In this document: piece by piece, positions 1 to 10,843 of the stretch
Layout of the letters: every line of letters starts with the position of its first letter
How positions within the stretch are numbered: position 1 is the first letter of the stretch
Assembly: GCA_018398765.1 (NCBI GenBank)
Contig: JAHBMJ010000350.1
Span: 1-49,949 of the forward strand
DNA length: 49,949 bases
Direction: 5' to 3'
Source of the DNA: Chromera velia
Lineage: Eukaryota; Sar; Chromeraceae
Program-made: the position numbers and the translations under genes
The notes under the pieces: generated by a model
What the model saw: the letters and a program-made list of their open reading frames with translations, nothing else
The model's database searches: none
What the model was told of the DNA's origin: nothing

Positions 1-1
1 C

Positions 2-1408
2 AAGGAGGTGCGGAAGAACGGTGAGGCCTTCTTGCACGAGAGTCAACAACTGGTGGAGAAGCTTTCAGAGGTGGTAGGGGGCTGCCAACCGGCCGCGCCC
101 ACCCTTGAAGAGGAAGGGAAGGGCGATGAAGCAAAACAACGTCTGACCGGAAAGAAGCCGAAAGCACGCAGGAGTCGAAGATTGACGGCAGCAGCTTGGG
201 CCAACAAGCAAGCGGCAGAGAAGCCAATGGCATCACAGCAGCCATCACAGCAGTCACCTGGAGATCAAAAAGCCGCTTCTGTGGGGAAAGAGAAAGGGAG
301 AGGGAGGAGAAAGCAGGAAGGGCGCATTTCATGGCGCCGTTTACCAGTAAGGTCAGAGGGTAAGAGTCGCAGTGCGGTCGCGCGATTGGGAGAAGGAGGA
401 GGGCGACTGCAGTCAGAAGGGCGGGGGTTTGGGAACAGCATCCAAGGCTCTCGTATGAATGTTCCGAGCGCTGTCGCCACGAGACAGGCAGGATTTGAGC
501 CGCATGATATTTTGAACGGCCGAGGTGACAGTATGCGGTTGCGTGGCTCACCGCACGATGGCCTGGCGGGTGAGAACACTGTGAGAGCCAGATGGGGGAG
601 TGTGTCCCCTGGCTTTGAGACGGAGGCAGGCGTTGTGTCTGGACAGGCAGTTGATGGAGAATTCGATTTTGGCGGGATGGATGGAGATGAGTTGATGGAA
701 GAGGGCGGTGTTGATGTGATGGAAGAGGGAGGCACGTGGAAGGAGACGCCCCACACGACATTTGATTTTCCGGTTCCGTCTCCATCAGAAGAAGTGGTGC
801 CGATGAGGCTCGGCTTAATCGAGCGGAGGCTATTCCCCGACGAGATTGGAGCTGGGTCGCAGTTCGGCCAGACAGAGGGTGGAGAGAGACGAGATGACTG
901 TGCAGGGCGGTCAGACGTGGAAACAGCACGCGAGACTGCTTTCAGGAAACACGGAGACGGGCGTGATTTAGTGAAGACAGGCAGAGCAGAAAGAAAGAAA
1001 CAGAAGCGGCAGGAGAAGAAGGAGAGACAGAGACAAGAAAAACATGAAAGGGAGTTGAATTCATTGAGGGAAGAGAGGCAAGGGACGGTGGAAGTTGCGG
1101 TGTCGAGGCAAGCGAGACGAAAGCAGGAGAGGGAGGAGGTGAAGGAACGTGAAAAGGAGAGGGCAAAGGAGACGGAAAGAAAAAAGAAACGAACAGTTCA
1201 GCAGACGTCTGGTGGGCTTTGCAGACCACCTCAGTACGACCCTCTCGTGCGAGAGTACTGGCGAGATCTTTCCTTTCGGGTGCGGACGTTGGGCGCGGAT
1301 TTCGTACCAGAGATGACAGGGGTTGGCACGGCTGACTGGCATGCCTTCTTAGCACGTTCTCGCCAAGGTGTTGAGCCGTTTGTCCCTCAGGTGTGGCACG
1401 GGGTGTGA
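2..1408 (+). CDS. 3' part of a charged, coiled-coil-like protein gene (partial, unrecognised)
   Basis: The frame is already open at the left edge and ends at TGA 1406-1408, so this is the last 468 codons or so of a longer gene or exon. I do not recognise the protein. The first 310 residues are low-complexity and rich in Gly, Arg, Glu and Ser. Residues about 320-400 are an almost uninterrupted Lys/Arg/Glu/Gln stretch that would form a long charged helix or coiled coil. The last 55 residues differ: they are ordered-looking and Trp-containing (YDPLVREYWRDL, ADWHAFL, PQVWHGV) and are the best part for a homology search. No membrane segment or signal peptide is visible. The opposite-strand ORFs here are shadows. 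A retroelement gag-like origin cannot be excluded, but there is no zinc knuckle or protease motif. Confidence 0.45.
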   Translation, partial: KEVRKNGEAFLHESQQLVEKLSEVVGGCQPAAPTLEEEGKGDEAKQRLTGKKPKARRSRRLTAAAWANKQAAEKPMASQQPSQQSPGDQKAASVGKEKGRGRRKQEGRISWRRLPVRSEGKSRSAVARLGEGGGRLQSEGRGFGNSIQGSRMNVPSAVATRQAGFEPHDILNGRGDSMRLRGSPHDGLAGENTVRARWGSVSPGFETEAGVVSGQAVDGEFDFGGMDGDELMEEGGVDVMEEGGTWKETPHTTFDFPVPSPSEEVVPMRLGLIERRLFPDEIGAGSQFGQTEGGERRDDCAGRSDVETARETAFRKHGDGRDLVKTGRAERKKQKRQEKKERQRQEKHERELNSLREERQGTVEVAVSRQARRKQEREEVKEREKERAKETERKKKRTVQQTSGGLCRPPQYDPLVREYWRDLSFRVRTLGADFVPEMTGVGTADWHAFLARSRQGVEPFVPQVWHGV

Positions 1409-2067
1409 AAGAATTAGCATGGTACTACGGAGTTTGCGTTGTGTATAACGGTGTGTGAATTCGTTTGGCTTTAGAATTCTTTGGTTGTCTGAGCGGCTGT
1501 GCCTGTTCTGACAGCATCCGACGGCATTGACGTTGGAAGTTGTTCATTTGTTGTTAGCTCTTGGTTGGTTCTTTTGCCTCGCTTGTCTGTTTGTTGCAAG
1601 CTTGTTCGTAAATGTGAGCCAGATTTTTTTTTCTTTGGTCTACCGTGGAGTGTGTCACCGACCGCGCGTGGACGCGGTCCAGGAGGGGGAGGTGGCACGG
1701 TGTAGGGAAGAGTGAGACGACGTGATTGAATCAGATTTAAGACGGCATCACTGTATGACTCGGTCTGAATGGACAAATGAATAAATGGAAAAAATTCGTT
1801 TCTAGATCGATGCTTTCAGCTTGTTTGTTGTTCTTTTTCTTCGGCCAGCGTGGACGTGGCCTGGAGGGAGTGGTGGCACGTAACGATGTGAGCGTCTGAG
1901 TGACAATAAGTGGTTCCATGTGTCAGAATGGAATGAGCCGCGCGCATGCCGAGCCTAGCCGCATGCATGGCGTCGCGCCGTCTATGAGTCAATACACATG
2001 CAATGCAAGTCTATGCAGGTCAGTCAGTCTGAAAGCAATAGAGCATTGCTTTAGAGAGAAGTACGAA
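1409..2067. other. Spacer after the first gene, with a weak internal duplication
   Basis: No gene seen. Two stretches share a motif of the form GCGTGGACG..GG.C..GGAGGG..GTGGCACG (around 1665-1700 and 1848-1880). Each is preceded by a GACGGCAT motif and a TTGTTTGTTG-type pyrimidine stretch. They look like two diverged copies of a unit of about 190 bp, perhaps 3' UTR or downstream sequence. Confidence 0.4.
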
Positions 2068-2138
2068 CCTTGCATGACAGAACTTGAACTTACGACCTAT
2101 GAGCTCCGTTATGCTAGCCAACTAACTGTCACTCTCCA
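2068..2138 (-). repeat. tRNA-Met-like relic or tRNA-derived SINE head
   Basis: Read on the minus strand, this segment has a tRNA-like layout. There is a D-arm/A-box-like AGTTGGCTAGC, then a CTCATAG resembling the anticodon loop of initiator/elongator tRNA-Met, then GGTCGTAAGTTCAAGTTC, which fits a T-arm/B box (GTTCRANYY). The acceptor ends do not pair and the anticodon stem is broken, so it is not a functional tRNA. A tRNA-derived SINE head is the simplest reading. The similarity to tRNA-Met is judged from memory of the family consensus. Confidence 0.35.
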
Positions 2139-2149
2139 ACGGCTTGGGT

Positions 2150-3060
2150 GTGTAGGTGAATGAAGGGAGACAAGAAGATACAAGGAGAGCGAGTGTGTGA
2201 ACAGAAGCCGCTTAGGCATATGGGTGAATGAAGGGAGACAAGGAGATACAAGGAGAGCGAGTGTGTGTCACTGAACAGAAGCTGGTTGGGCGTGCAGGCG
2301 AAGAAAAAAAGACAAGAAAAACAAGTATGTGAACAGAAGTTAGGAACAGGAGCCGTTTGGGCCTATAGATGAATGAAGAGGAATCAATTATATGTCATTG
2401 AACAAAAGCCGCTCGGGCCTATGGTTAGGCTTGTGGATGAATGAAGAGATATCAAGTGCGTAAACAGAAGCCGCTTGGGCCTGCTGATGAATTAAGAGAG
2501 ACAAGGAGAGTGAGTGTGTGAACAGAAGCCGTTTGGGCGTGTGGGTGAATGAAGAGAGATAAGAAGATACAAGGAGAGCGAGTGTGTGAACAAAAGCCGC
2601 TTAGGCCTCATGCAGTGAATCAATGAAGAATAATAAAGAGAGACATGGAGAGCGAATGTGTAAACAGAAGCCGTTTGGGGCGTCACAATAGTGTGGGTAC
2701 ATGAACACAGATAGGGAAAGCGAGTGTGTGAACCGGTATGAACAGGCTAGGTGAACAGGAGCTGGTTGCTAATGGGCGTGTGGATGAATGAAGAGGGACA
2801 AGGACTCGTACAAGCATGTCAGCAGAAGATATTTACATGGGCGTGTGGGTACCTGAATGAATAGAGACAGCCTGTTACTAAGAGAGAATGAGACTCAGTG
2901 TATAAATAGAACTTCAAGCCGCTAGGGCCTGTAGGTAAATAGAAATAAACGAAGAGAGACAGAGAGAGCAAGTGTGTGAATAAAAGCCGTTTGGGCATGT
3001 GGATGTGAGAGTTTTAATGGAAACCGTTAACTTTGGGCATATGGGTGAGTGATTGAAGAG
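2150..3060. repeat. Degenerate minisatellite, unit about 60-70 bp
   Basis: About a dozen imperfect units share the core GTGTGAACAGAAGCCGCTT followed by GGGC.TGTGGGTGAATGAAG and AGAGACAAGGAGAGCGA. The first two units (from about 2155 and 2223) are nearly identical. Later ones lose or gain blocks and spacing becomes irregular. It fades at about 3060 into a GTGA/GTAA-rich stretch. No ORF runs through it. Confidence 0.75.
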
Positions 3061-3590
3061 AGACAGGGAAAATGAGGGAGTAAGTGAGTGGGCCGGTAAG
3101 ACAGTGAGTGAGTGAATTAGTAAAGAAAGCAAGAATGACTCAGTGAGTTAGTGACTAAGTATGTTGGTGAGTAAGTAAGTGAACACAATCAACTACAGCA
3201 ACTAATACAGCAAGCGTAGCAAGCATGTAGTTTAGGACTTATATAATGTTATGTTCAAACATTTTATAGACTAGCTCACAGTCTCAGTCACAGCTAGATA
3301 ATTTAAAAGAGCAAGTTGATAATAAAAGGCGTATATAATGTTTGGCTACTATATATGCTACTATGCTACTACTAGAATGGCCAAAATATAAATGAAAGTA
3401 AATGAAAGAAACATTACAGCATGTGTATCTGTATATAAAAGACCTATATATTGACTCCGTAAATAAAAAATAAAAATGTAAGTAGATGTAAGCAGGGAGC
3501 ACTATAATTTTTTTTTTTTATAAGTAAAAATAAGTTGTTAAAGTTTTATCAGTAATGTATTGCTGCGGTTACAATTTTATTTTCTCTTTC
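3061..3590. other. AT-rich spacer
   Basis: GTGAGTGA-type simple sequence runs to about 3190, followed by AT-rich DNA with short poly-T and no coding signal on either strand. I see nothing else in it. Confidence 0.5.
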
Positions 3591-3836
3591 ACGTTTAACC
3601 TCCTTGAACGTAACTACCACTTGATAGTTCAGGCCGCATTTTTGGATAAGCTTGAAAGTCCACGCCGCAAGCACGGATTATTTATGGTATTTTGAAAACC
3701 AAAGCCACATATCTGGACGGTGTCTTGATTGTCTACACCGCAGGCGTGGACAGTCTCTTGAAAAAAGATGCCACAGATAGAGATGATCTTGATTATATTT
3801 TTTCAAGTAGCACTTAGGTTCAGGGAGGTTTCACGT
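3591..3836. repeat. Foldback (MITE-like) element with internal 32-bp repeats
   Basis: The ends 3591-3624 and 3803-3836 are inverted repeats of 34 bp matching at 27 positions by hand alignment. The interior holds about five degenerate direct units of 31-33 bp built on CTTGA..GTC.A.GCCGCA (starting near 3619, 3651, 3690, 3724 and 3757). A 9-bp perfect inverted pair, GTCCACGCC (3658-3666) and GGCGTGGAC (3743-3751), lies within it. No ORF. A non-autonomous DNA element is an inference; no clear target-site duplication is seen. Confidence 0.55.
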
Positions 3837-4729
3837 TTATTCACATTAACACCATGTGTTAGCAAAGTCCTTGTACATCATTAATTTTTTTATTAGCAAA
3901 CGTATCTAATAGCAGAGCTCTTCTTATTTCTTCTTCTCAACCGTCTTGAAGCCCGTCCAGCCGTCTCCGGCCCTCTACGGCATTTACAGATACCGCGGCT
4001 ACGCCTTTGCGCAGCCAACAACCGTGATTGAGGGTTTTGTCATGCATATGCATGTACCACGATCATAGACGCACCTTTTAGTGCTCTCACCCTATCTCAC
4101 CCCTGGGGGCCACGGCATGTCCCGTAGGGACATTATAATCTGATGCATGTATGATGCATGTGTACGTCTAGATCAGTTCGTCTTTCGCTTTCCGGGACCA
4201 CGCATTCTTCAGGTGCGGGGCCAGGCTCATTTCCTGTTAAAGCGGCCTTCGCCGCGCTTCGATCTGCACGACGGAAACCTCAATCATCTGCACGACGGAT
4301 CATTCACGCGAGCTTTTTTGACGGAATTTAAATACAATACAATACAATTTAATTTTCTTTGCGACGCCCCATTTTTTTCGCGGCAAAATCGAACAATCGA
4401 ACTTTTGCAAGCTTTTCGCAACTATTCATGACAAAAAAGTTTTTATCACGAAATTCGTGTTTTCGCAACATGTTTTTCTATGTTTTCCCAAAAAACTCGA
4501 AAATGTGTCACAAAAATGTCACGGAGCTATACGAAGCTGAAATAATCGTGAACGGGCATCGCAAAGGTTCAAAGCAAAAAAATACTTTTTGGTTGTGTTG
4601 CGATTTTTTTTCGTGGAGGGTAATTTTTACCCCAAATTCCTGCGGAAATTTTTGTGATGCGTAGCGACGACGCAAAGCTATTTTTTGGCTTAAAATTGTT
4701 TACGACGCGTCGCTATCTAAAGGACTTCA
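3837..4729. other. Spacer with small palindromes and AATAC repeats
   Basis: No convincing gene. It contains the perfect hairpin ATGTCCC-GTA-GGGACAT (4117-4133), a duplicated TCTGCACGACGGA within 4260-4305, and a short (AATAC)n run at about 4327-4350 like a LINE tail. From 4355 on it is rich in T-runs with scattered TTTTCG motifs. ORFs here (4147-4431, 4359-4664) show no family signature. Confidence 0.4.
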
Positions 4730-4860
4730 GAGAATTTGAGATAATTTGAGGCTCCTAAATTTTTAAACTTTAGAGGTCAATTTCTCAAATTCTCATAAAC
4801 TATGATAAGTTGGAACTTGATGTATTCATGTTTTAACAATCTGCATTACATCATCAAGTT
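4730..4860. repeat. Two consecutive AT-rich hairpins
   Basis: GAGAATTTGAGA (4730-4741) is perfectly complementary to TCTCAAATTCTC (4783-4794). AACTTGATGTA (4814-4824) pairs with TACATCATCAAGTT (4847-4860) apart from one 3-nt insertion. They could be foldback element ends or structured RNA. No coding potential. Confidence 0.5.
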
Positions 4861-5237
4861 GCATATCGTGACATAGTAGTAGGTAGGCTAGGTCGTGACT
4901 TACCGAACGCTAGACGCCTACCCATAATAGCCGATGGCAATGGCGATGGCATATGATGATGATGGTGTATTAGCATCTAAGACTTTAAAACCACTCTTAA
5001 GTTCAAGAGTCTTAACTATTAGTAGACTCTTAGCCAGTAACATATGTATAGTATGATTTCTTTTCAAGTTGGTTACTAGCGCAATCAGTGCGACCGCATA
5101 TGACCGCATGCATGCACATGCATGCATAGGTATAGTCTGGAAGACACCTTAAGACACCTTAAATCAATGGAAGTATCTGTACCCAAGGGTTACAAAAAAA
5201 AAAATACTGAAACCAGTGTTTTTTCAAAACAGTTTTT
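4861..5237. other. Spacer downstream of the RIC1-like gene
   Basis: AT-rich, with a small hairpin ACTCTT..AAGAGT near 4992-5010, TGCATGCATG repeats near 5107-5127 and a duplicated AGACACCTTA at about 5141-5160. It must contain the 3' UTR of the minus-strand gene ending at 5238, but I cannot place its end. Confidence 0.4.
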
Positions 5238-7046
5238 TCACTGGAACTCGCTAGCACTTTCCCCGCCCGCTGCCACCGCCTCCACTCCTTGCACAACGGA
5301 TGAAAGGTCAAGGGAATCCAATACAGACAACCAAGAGAACCCCGCTTCTACAAGTAATCTAGGACCCGCTCTCTCTAGCTCGAGTTCATCCACTCCCCCC
5401 CCTCCACCCGTTTGGAAACCACCAAACGTTTCCACGTCCGCTCCTGTGATGCCACACGCACAAACGGTTTCTGCTCTTGCACGACGCAGAAAGAACAGCG
5501 CAGAATTGGGACATGCCGAGGCCACTGCACGTAGCCAAGCGACCTCTCTTGCTGCTACCGCTGCAGCCATGGCAAGCAGCGGAAGCTCTGACCGGACAAA
5601 AAGGACAAACAGAAACCAAAGCCCATTCGCACCCGCGACCGCTACGGCTGACTGACCCCCCTCACTGGTCCTCGAGGGTGCCCCGGCATGCCCCTCATGC
5701 GCTCGGCCCTGCCCCCTGCCCCCTGCAGCCGCCCTCTCACCAAATCCAAAACCAACTGCCGCTGCCGCTCCAAACGAAAGTTCCATTGAAGCGATCAAGG
5801 CAGTCAACCCGAGAGGGTGATCCCAGATCTCTGAAAGCTGTTTCTGCTTGGACCCACCACCTCCCCCTACCCCCTCCTTCCCGCAGGACCCCCCCACTGA
5901 ACGGAGTCTCCCGGACTGATTCGCCCGTCGAAGCCATTCGACGGCATCCAAAGAAAAGGCCCCGCAAAGCGAAATCAACCCACGCCAGTCAAAGACCATC
6001 AACCGCGACAACAAGGCCCCCTCGATCACCCCTTCCGTCTCAACAAAAAGTTTCGCAGCATCCACACGATCGATGCCGTCGGCCTCCGCAGAGAACACCG
6101 GAGGGGCCTCTGCCAGACTTCCCACGGGTCTCCACAATCTACTCACAGGTCTACCTCTCTCTTTCTCTTGCTCCTTCTTCTTTTCACTTTCTTTTCCCAC
6201 TGCTGCATCACTTGACAGGAACCCTTCCTTTTCCCTTTCCCTTGTGGCTGCAGGGGAAGAAAAGACGAAAAGCGCGCGAATGAAATCCGCGGCCGATCGA
6301 GCCAGAGGGAGATCTCTCTCCTCAAGGGACAGAGCCAAAAGTCTCAACCCATACTCCCGCCTCACCCTCAGAGGCCCCGTAAGGCTCTGGAGGATCAACA
6401 GGTACAGACTCGCAGTGTGGAGCTGCCGTGGTTTCTCGCAGCATCTCTGGAAGACATTGTGAGGGTGCAGACAGATTGTGCGGCTGCCTTTCTGTCCCCA
6501 CCCCCTCCCCTTCCCGCCCCAACGGCTGCTTCCTCCTCCTTCCCTGACAAGAGTCAAGGGAAACAACAAAAGAGGAGCCGTCAGAGGCTCAGTCTTTCTC
6601 ACACACCCAATCAACGTACTCGAGAGAACAGAAGGTGAGAAGGGCGGGAGCGCGAGGAGTCGGAGGGCTGCAGCCAGACTCCGGAAAACCGGACGCGACT
6701 CGCTCTCGGGACGCAGACACCTCAACAAAACGCTGCGGGCGGTCACTTCTCCTGACCCTGGCGCACCCCCCCCTTGACCCCCGTAGCTGTACGAAGCACT
6801 TCCTCCGAGAGGCGAGGTGGCCATCTCAGCACGCTCCCGTTTCAATTCTTCAGAAGCCGTGCGGGAGTACGCAGAGAGCGCAGGCTCAATGCAAGCGTGA
6901 AGGAGAAGCTCCGCGGAGTGGCGGAGAAAAGGCGAACCCTCAAGAAAAGAGAGCAGACGAGCGGCACACGTAAACGAAGGCCCTTGAGGGGCGGGCAGGC
7001 CTTCCAACCCTTCTGCTGCAGCAGCAGAGGAGCTCTCTCCTCCAGC
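5238..7046 (-). other. Terminal exon encoding the RIC1 C-terminal domain
   Basis: This 1.8-kb exon is the most recognisable part of the RIC1-like gene. It opens with AGGESSSAAAAEGLEG after a CACAG acceptor. It then carries a helical stretch (CAARLLSFLEGSPFLRHSAE), the segment with CVRKTEPLTAPLL followed by VFQRCCEKPRQLHTASLYLL and YGLRLLALSLEERDLPLA, and a later helix pair VIEGALLSRLMVFDWRGLIS. All are in the order seen in the RIC1 domain. A Lys/Glu-rich insert lies between the second and third blocks, at about 6150-6250. The C-terminal 150 residues are Gly/Ala-rich and not recognisable. The stop TGA is at 5238-5240. ORFs on the plus strand here are shadows. Confidence 0.8.
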
Positions 7047-10000
7047 CTGTGCATGTGCAGGCTCCTTCTCTCTAACCCATTCTGTCTCTTCTCTCCTCTC
7101 TACATACACACTCATTCCAGGATTTCCCTCCCCCTTCTCCTCTCTTTTCTGATCCCCATCGCTCTTCTCCTTCTCCCACTGCGCACAGTCAAGAAGCGGG
7201 CGCACGAGGATGTGAATAAACGGCTGAAGCTGCAGATGGAATCTCGTGGCAGTCACCCCTGCAGTCCCCCCCACATCCTTCTGCTGCATGTACATTTTCT
7301 CCCTTTCTTTCTCCTTTCTGTCCTTCTCTCTTCCCTGTATTGGCAGGTACGGTTTGTCTTCTGCTGACGTCTTCGTTGTGACTGCACCACCCCCTCCTGA
7401 GGCCGTCTCATCCCCCCTGAGGCCGTGGAGGGACCTGAAACGAGACCCACAGGAGTCGATTGTGCTCGTGGGGGAGCACGCAACCAAAGCGCCCATCTGC
7501 AGGCGACACGCACGCGCACAGCTAGATAGTGGAAGAGACAGCAACAGGAGCCGGCAATGAAGGAAGGAAGGAAGGAAGGAAGGAAACGCGGCAGAAAGAT
7601 ATAGACAGACAGAGGAGACAGGGGTCAAACGGAGGGAATGAATCGCACGAAATTGCAACTGAGTGAGTGAGACACTGGCTGGCTGATCATTTTCTTTCTT
7701 TCTGTCCTTCCGGACACTGAATCTCCCAGACGGACTCAGTGACTTCCTTTGCTCTCCATCACGAAAAGAAAGGCTGTGTGAAGTCTCTCTTCCCTTGCTC
7801 CTTGCAGACAGCCAGACAAACACACACGTGCCCACTCATACATACATACATACATACATACATATACATACATACATACATACATATTAATACATACAGA
7901 CAAACAGACAAGAGGCCTAGATGCGGAAATGGCATGCAGAATCGACGCAGAAAAAAGGCATACATACAGACATACATACATATATATACATACATACATA
8001 CATATACATACATACATACATACATATTAATACATACATACATACATACAGACAAGAGGCCTGGATGCGGAAATGGCATGCAGAATCGAGGCAGAAAAAA
8101 GGCATACATACAGACATACATACATACAGACATACATACATATTAATACATACAGACAAACAGACAAGAGGCCTGGATGCGGAAATGGCATGCAGAATCT
8201 AGGCACAAAAAAGGGAGGGACTAACACGCGCCGCCACCGCGACCAGAAGTACGGGGAAGGGCCTGTGATCGATTGGCATCAAACTTCTCGCACTTGCCCG
8301 CACAGCAACAACCTCTTTCTCTCTCTCCCTGTCCACCTTCCCCCCTGCTCTCTTCACAGCCTGTTGTTGACCATGAACCTCAGCCGGATCTGACGTCTCA
8401 GCCTGCAAATGGAGCGCCGAGAGTCCCCCCACGTCCTGGCACCAGATCACAACTCCTCCAGCAAGGCGTCGAAGCTCCTCGCCCATCGCTGCGTTCATGC
8501 ATTCATGCGATGCGATGCGGTCAGGTCAGACAGGTCGTCAAAGGAAGGCAAAAGAAAAGACAAAGAAAGAGGGAGAGAAAGAAAGGGATAGAGAGGAAGG
8601 AGCGGTGAGGGAGAAGAGGCGAAGGTTTACACAAACAGAGACTGCACGCATGCCTACATAGTTTTGCTGGAGGCCGAAGACTTGGTGCTCACAAGAACGT
8701 CAATCATATTTTTCTTTCGGGTGTCTTTCTGGTGCTTCTCTTTCTTTCGTCTTCACACCGCCACCCCACTTCGTTCAACATGCAGAGTGACCTTCCGTCT
8801 AATTAGCAGAACACACGGAGGGACATGTACTCCCTCCCTCCCTGCCTTTCCTTTTCCCCCGACAGGACAGAGACGCCCTGACATTTTTCGTTCCTGCGTT
8901 TTCTGTTCTTAGTTCCTTTTTCGGTATCGACAGTACATAGTCTAGGAAAAGAAAGAAGACAAGAGGATGACCAGCACACCATAGAAGGACAAAAACACAC
9001 ACAGAGACAGAAAGAGAGCCAGAGAGAGAGGAGACCGCCGACCCACCTGCATCAGATGGATCAGCTCGACAGTCCTCCAGCGTTCCCACCAGACACCGGA
9101 CAAAAGAAGGGTCGCATTGCCGTGTCCCCAGGGGCAGCAGATTGGACAGAACACGAAGGAGGGAACTTCTGCTTGCAAACAGAGAAGAGAAGAGAAGGGT
9201 TGCACATACATGAAGAGAATTCGTCCGATGACGGGGTCTTTATCGAAATGATGAGTTCCTCTCCTCACCTCTTCATATGAAAGAAAAGATTCTGCTCATT
9301 CGTCAGCGAACGAATGGGGGGCTTCAGAGAATACCGACCACAGGGCGGGCACAAGGAGAAAGGAAACATTACCAGACGGAAAAAGAGAGAGAGCACTTCC
9401 CCCCTTTCACCCTAGCTGGTGCATCTCAGGTTGGTTGAATGAACACGGCTTATGAACGTCCTATAGAGGACTCCCAGCCACAGCCAGGCAGGCACACAGA
9501 CAAACACACAGACAGACACAGGAAGGAAAGAAGAGCCTTCGCTTAGTTACGCGAAGAGCTGCCAAAGAGACAAGAAACAGAGCATGCATACCGGCGACAG
9601 ACGAACACACACACAAAAAGAAAGTCAAAGAGAGAAAGGGGGAGCGAACATACTCAGACTCACTCTTCTCTGCTTTGCAAGGCGAAGTGGTTCTTGTCCT
9701 TTCCCTTTGCCCCCCCCTTGCCGTCTCCCTGGACATCCACACCTCCCTCTGCCTCATCCCCGCCTTGCGCTTTCTTTCCTTCCGTCTCGTTCTGCTGTTC
9801 TTTTGTGCCTCTCGCCCCCCCCTTTCCCCCAGATCCTTCTATCACAGGCGGCAAAGAAGAGGAATGGTCCGTCCGAGAAACTCCTGACGGCCCTTCCTGT
9901 TGCGGTCTTTCCTTTTCGTTGGGAGGATTTTGACTGTCCGATCTTCTCCCTTTCCCTCTCCCCCCCTCTGCCTGGGTGAACGAAGCACCAACAGACACAC

Positions 10001-10666
10001 GGGGGAGAGTCAGGGGCGCAAAGTGGGCATCGAGCCTGTTCGTCCGGGCAATGGCCACTGGAAGAGAGACCGAGGAGGACACAGCAGGGATCTGCACCCC
10101 CTCCCTGTCCCTGTCCTTGTTCTTGTCCCGCCCCTCAGGTTGCTCCTCTCCCGCAATATCTCCAATGGACGCCCCACCAGGCTGACCACCAGGCTGGCCC
10201 CCTGAGAAGGCCGAGAAAGAGCCCACCCTTGCCCCCGCCCCCTTCTGCTGTTTTCCTGCGTCCTGCAGAGTGCGGCTCTCCCTCTCCCTCTCTGTCCACT
10301 CTCGAACTCTGCTTGGCGCCTCCGCCACCGACCTGCATCCATGCCTCCCTCAATACAGACAGTGAGTGCAGCACAACGAAAGGGACACATACACTCACGC
10401 ACACAGAGCCAGACTTCTCGGTGCTCTGTTTGAAAAAAGACAAAAAGAGAGAGAGACAGTGGCGCGGACAAGGAGACGGAAGCGGACTCTCAAGGACTAA
10501 ACCATCTTTCTTTCGTTCTTTCTTTCTTTCTTTCTCTCTCTCTCTCTCTCTCTCTGTCTGAACAACCTCCATGGAGGTAGGCATGCACCGACAGAAAAAG
10601 AAAGAAAACAACGGTATATAGACAATGATCGACAACCAACCGATACACACACACACACACACGCAT

Positions 10667-10704
<38 letters not shown>

Positions 10705-10791
10705 ACACACACATACGCACACACACACACACACACACACACACGCAGACACACACAACACGCTCCACACATACACACACACACGCACGCA

Positions 10792-10843
<52 letters not shown>

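Noticed and set aside
2068-2138. Functional tRNA gene
   Set aside because: Acceptor and anticodon stems do not pair.
4147-4664. Two plus-strand ORFs in AT-rich spacer
   Set aside because: No family motif and T-run-driven composition (Phe/Asn/Ser); likely chance frames.
5477-6283. Long plus-strand ORF of 268 codons, with others at 5122-5655 and 6774-7367
   Set aside because: They overlap the conserved minus-strand RIC1 exon in other frames and show only Pro/Ser/Arg-rich shadow sequence.
7907-8215. CRISPR-like alternation of conserved cassette and variable spacer
   Set aside because: Only three cassettes, spacers are CATA repeats, in an intron of a eukaryotic gene.
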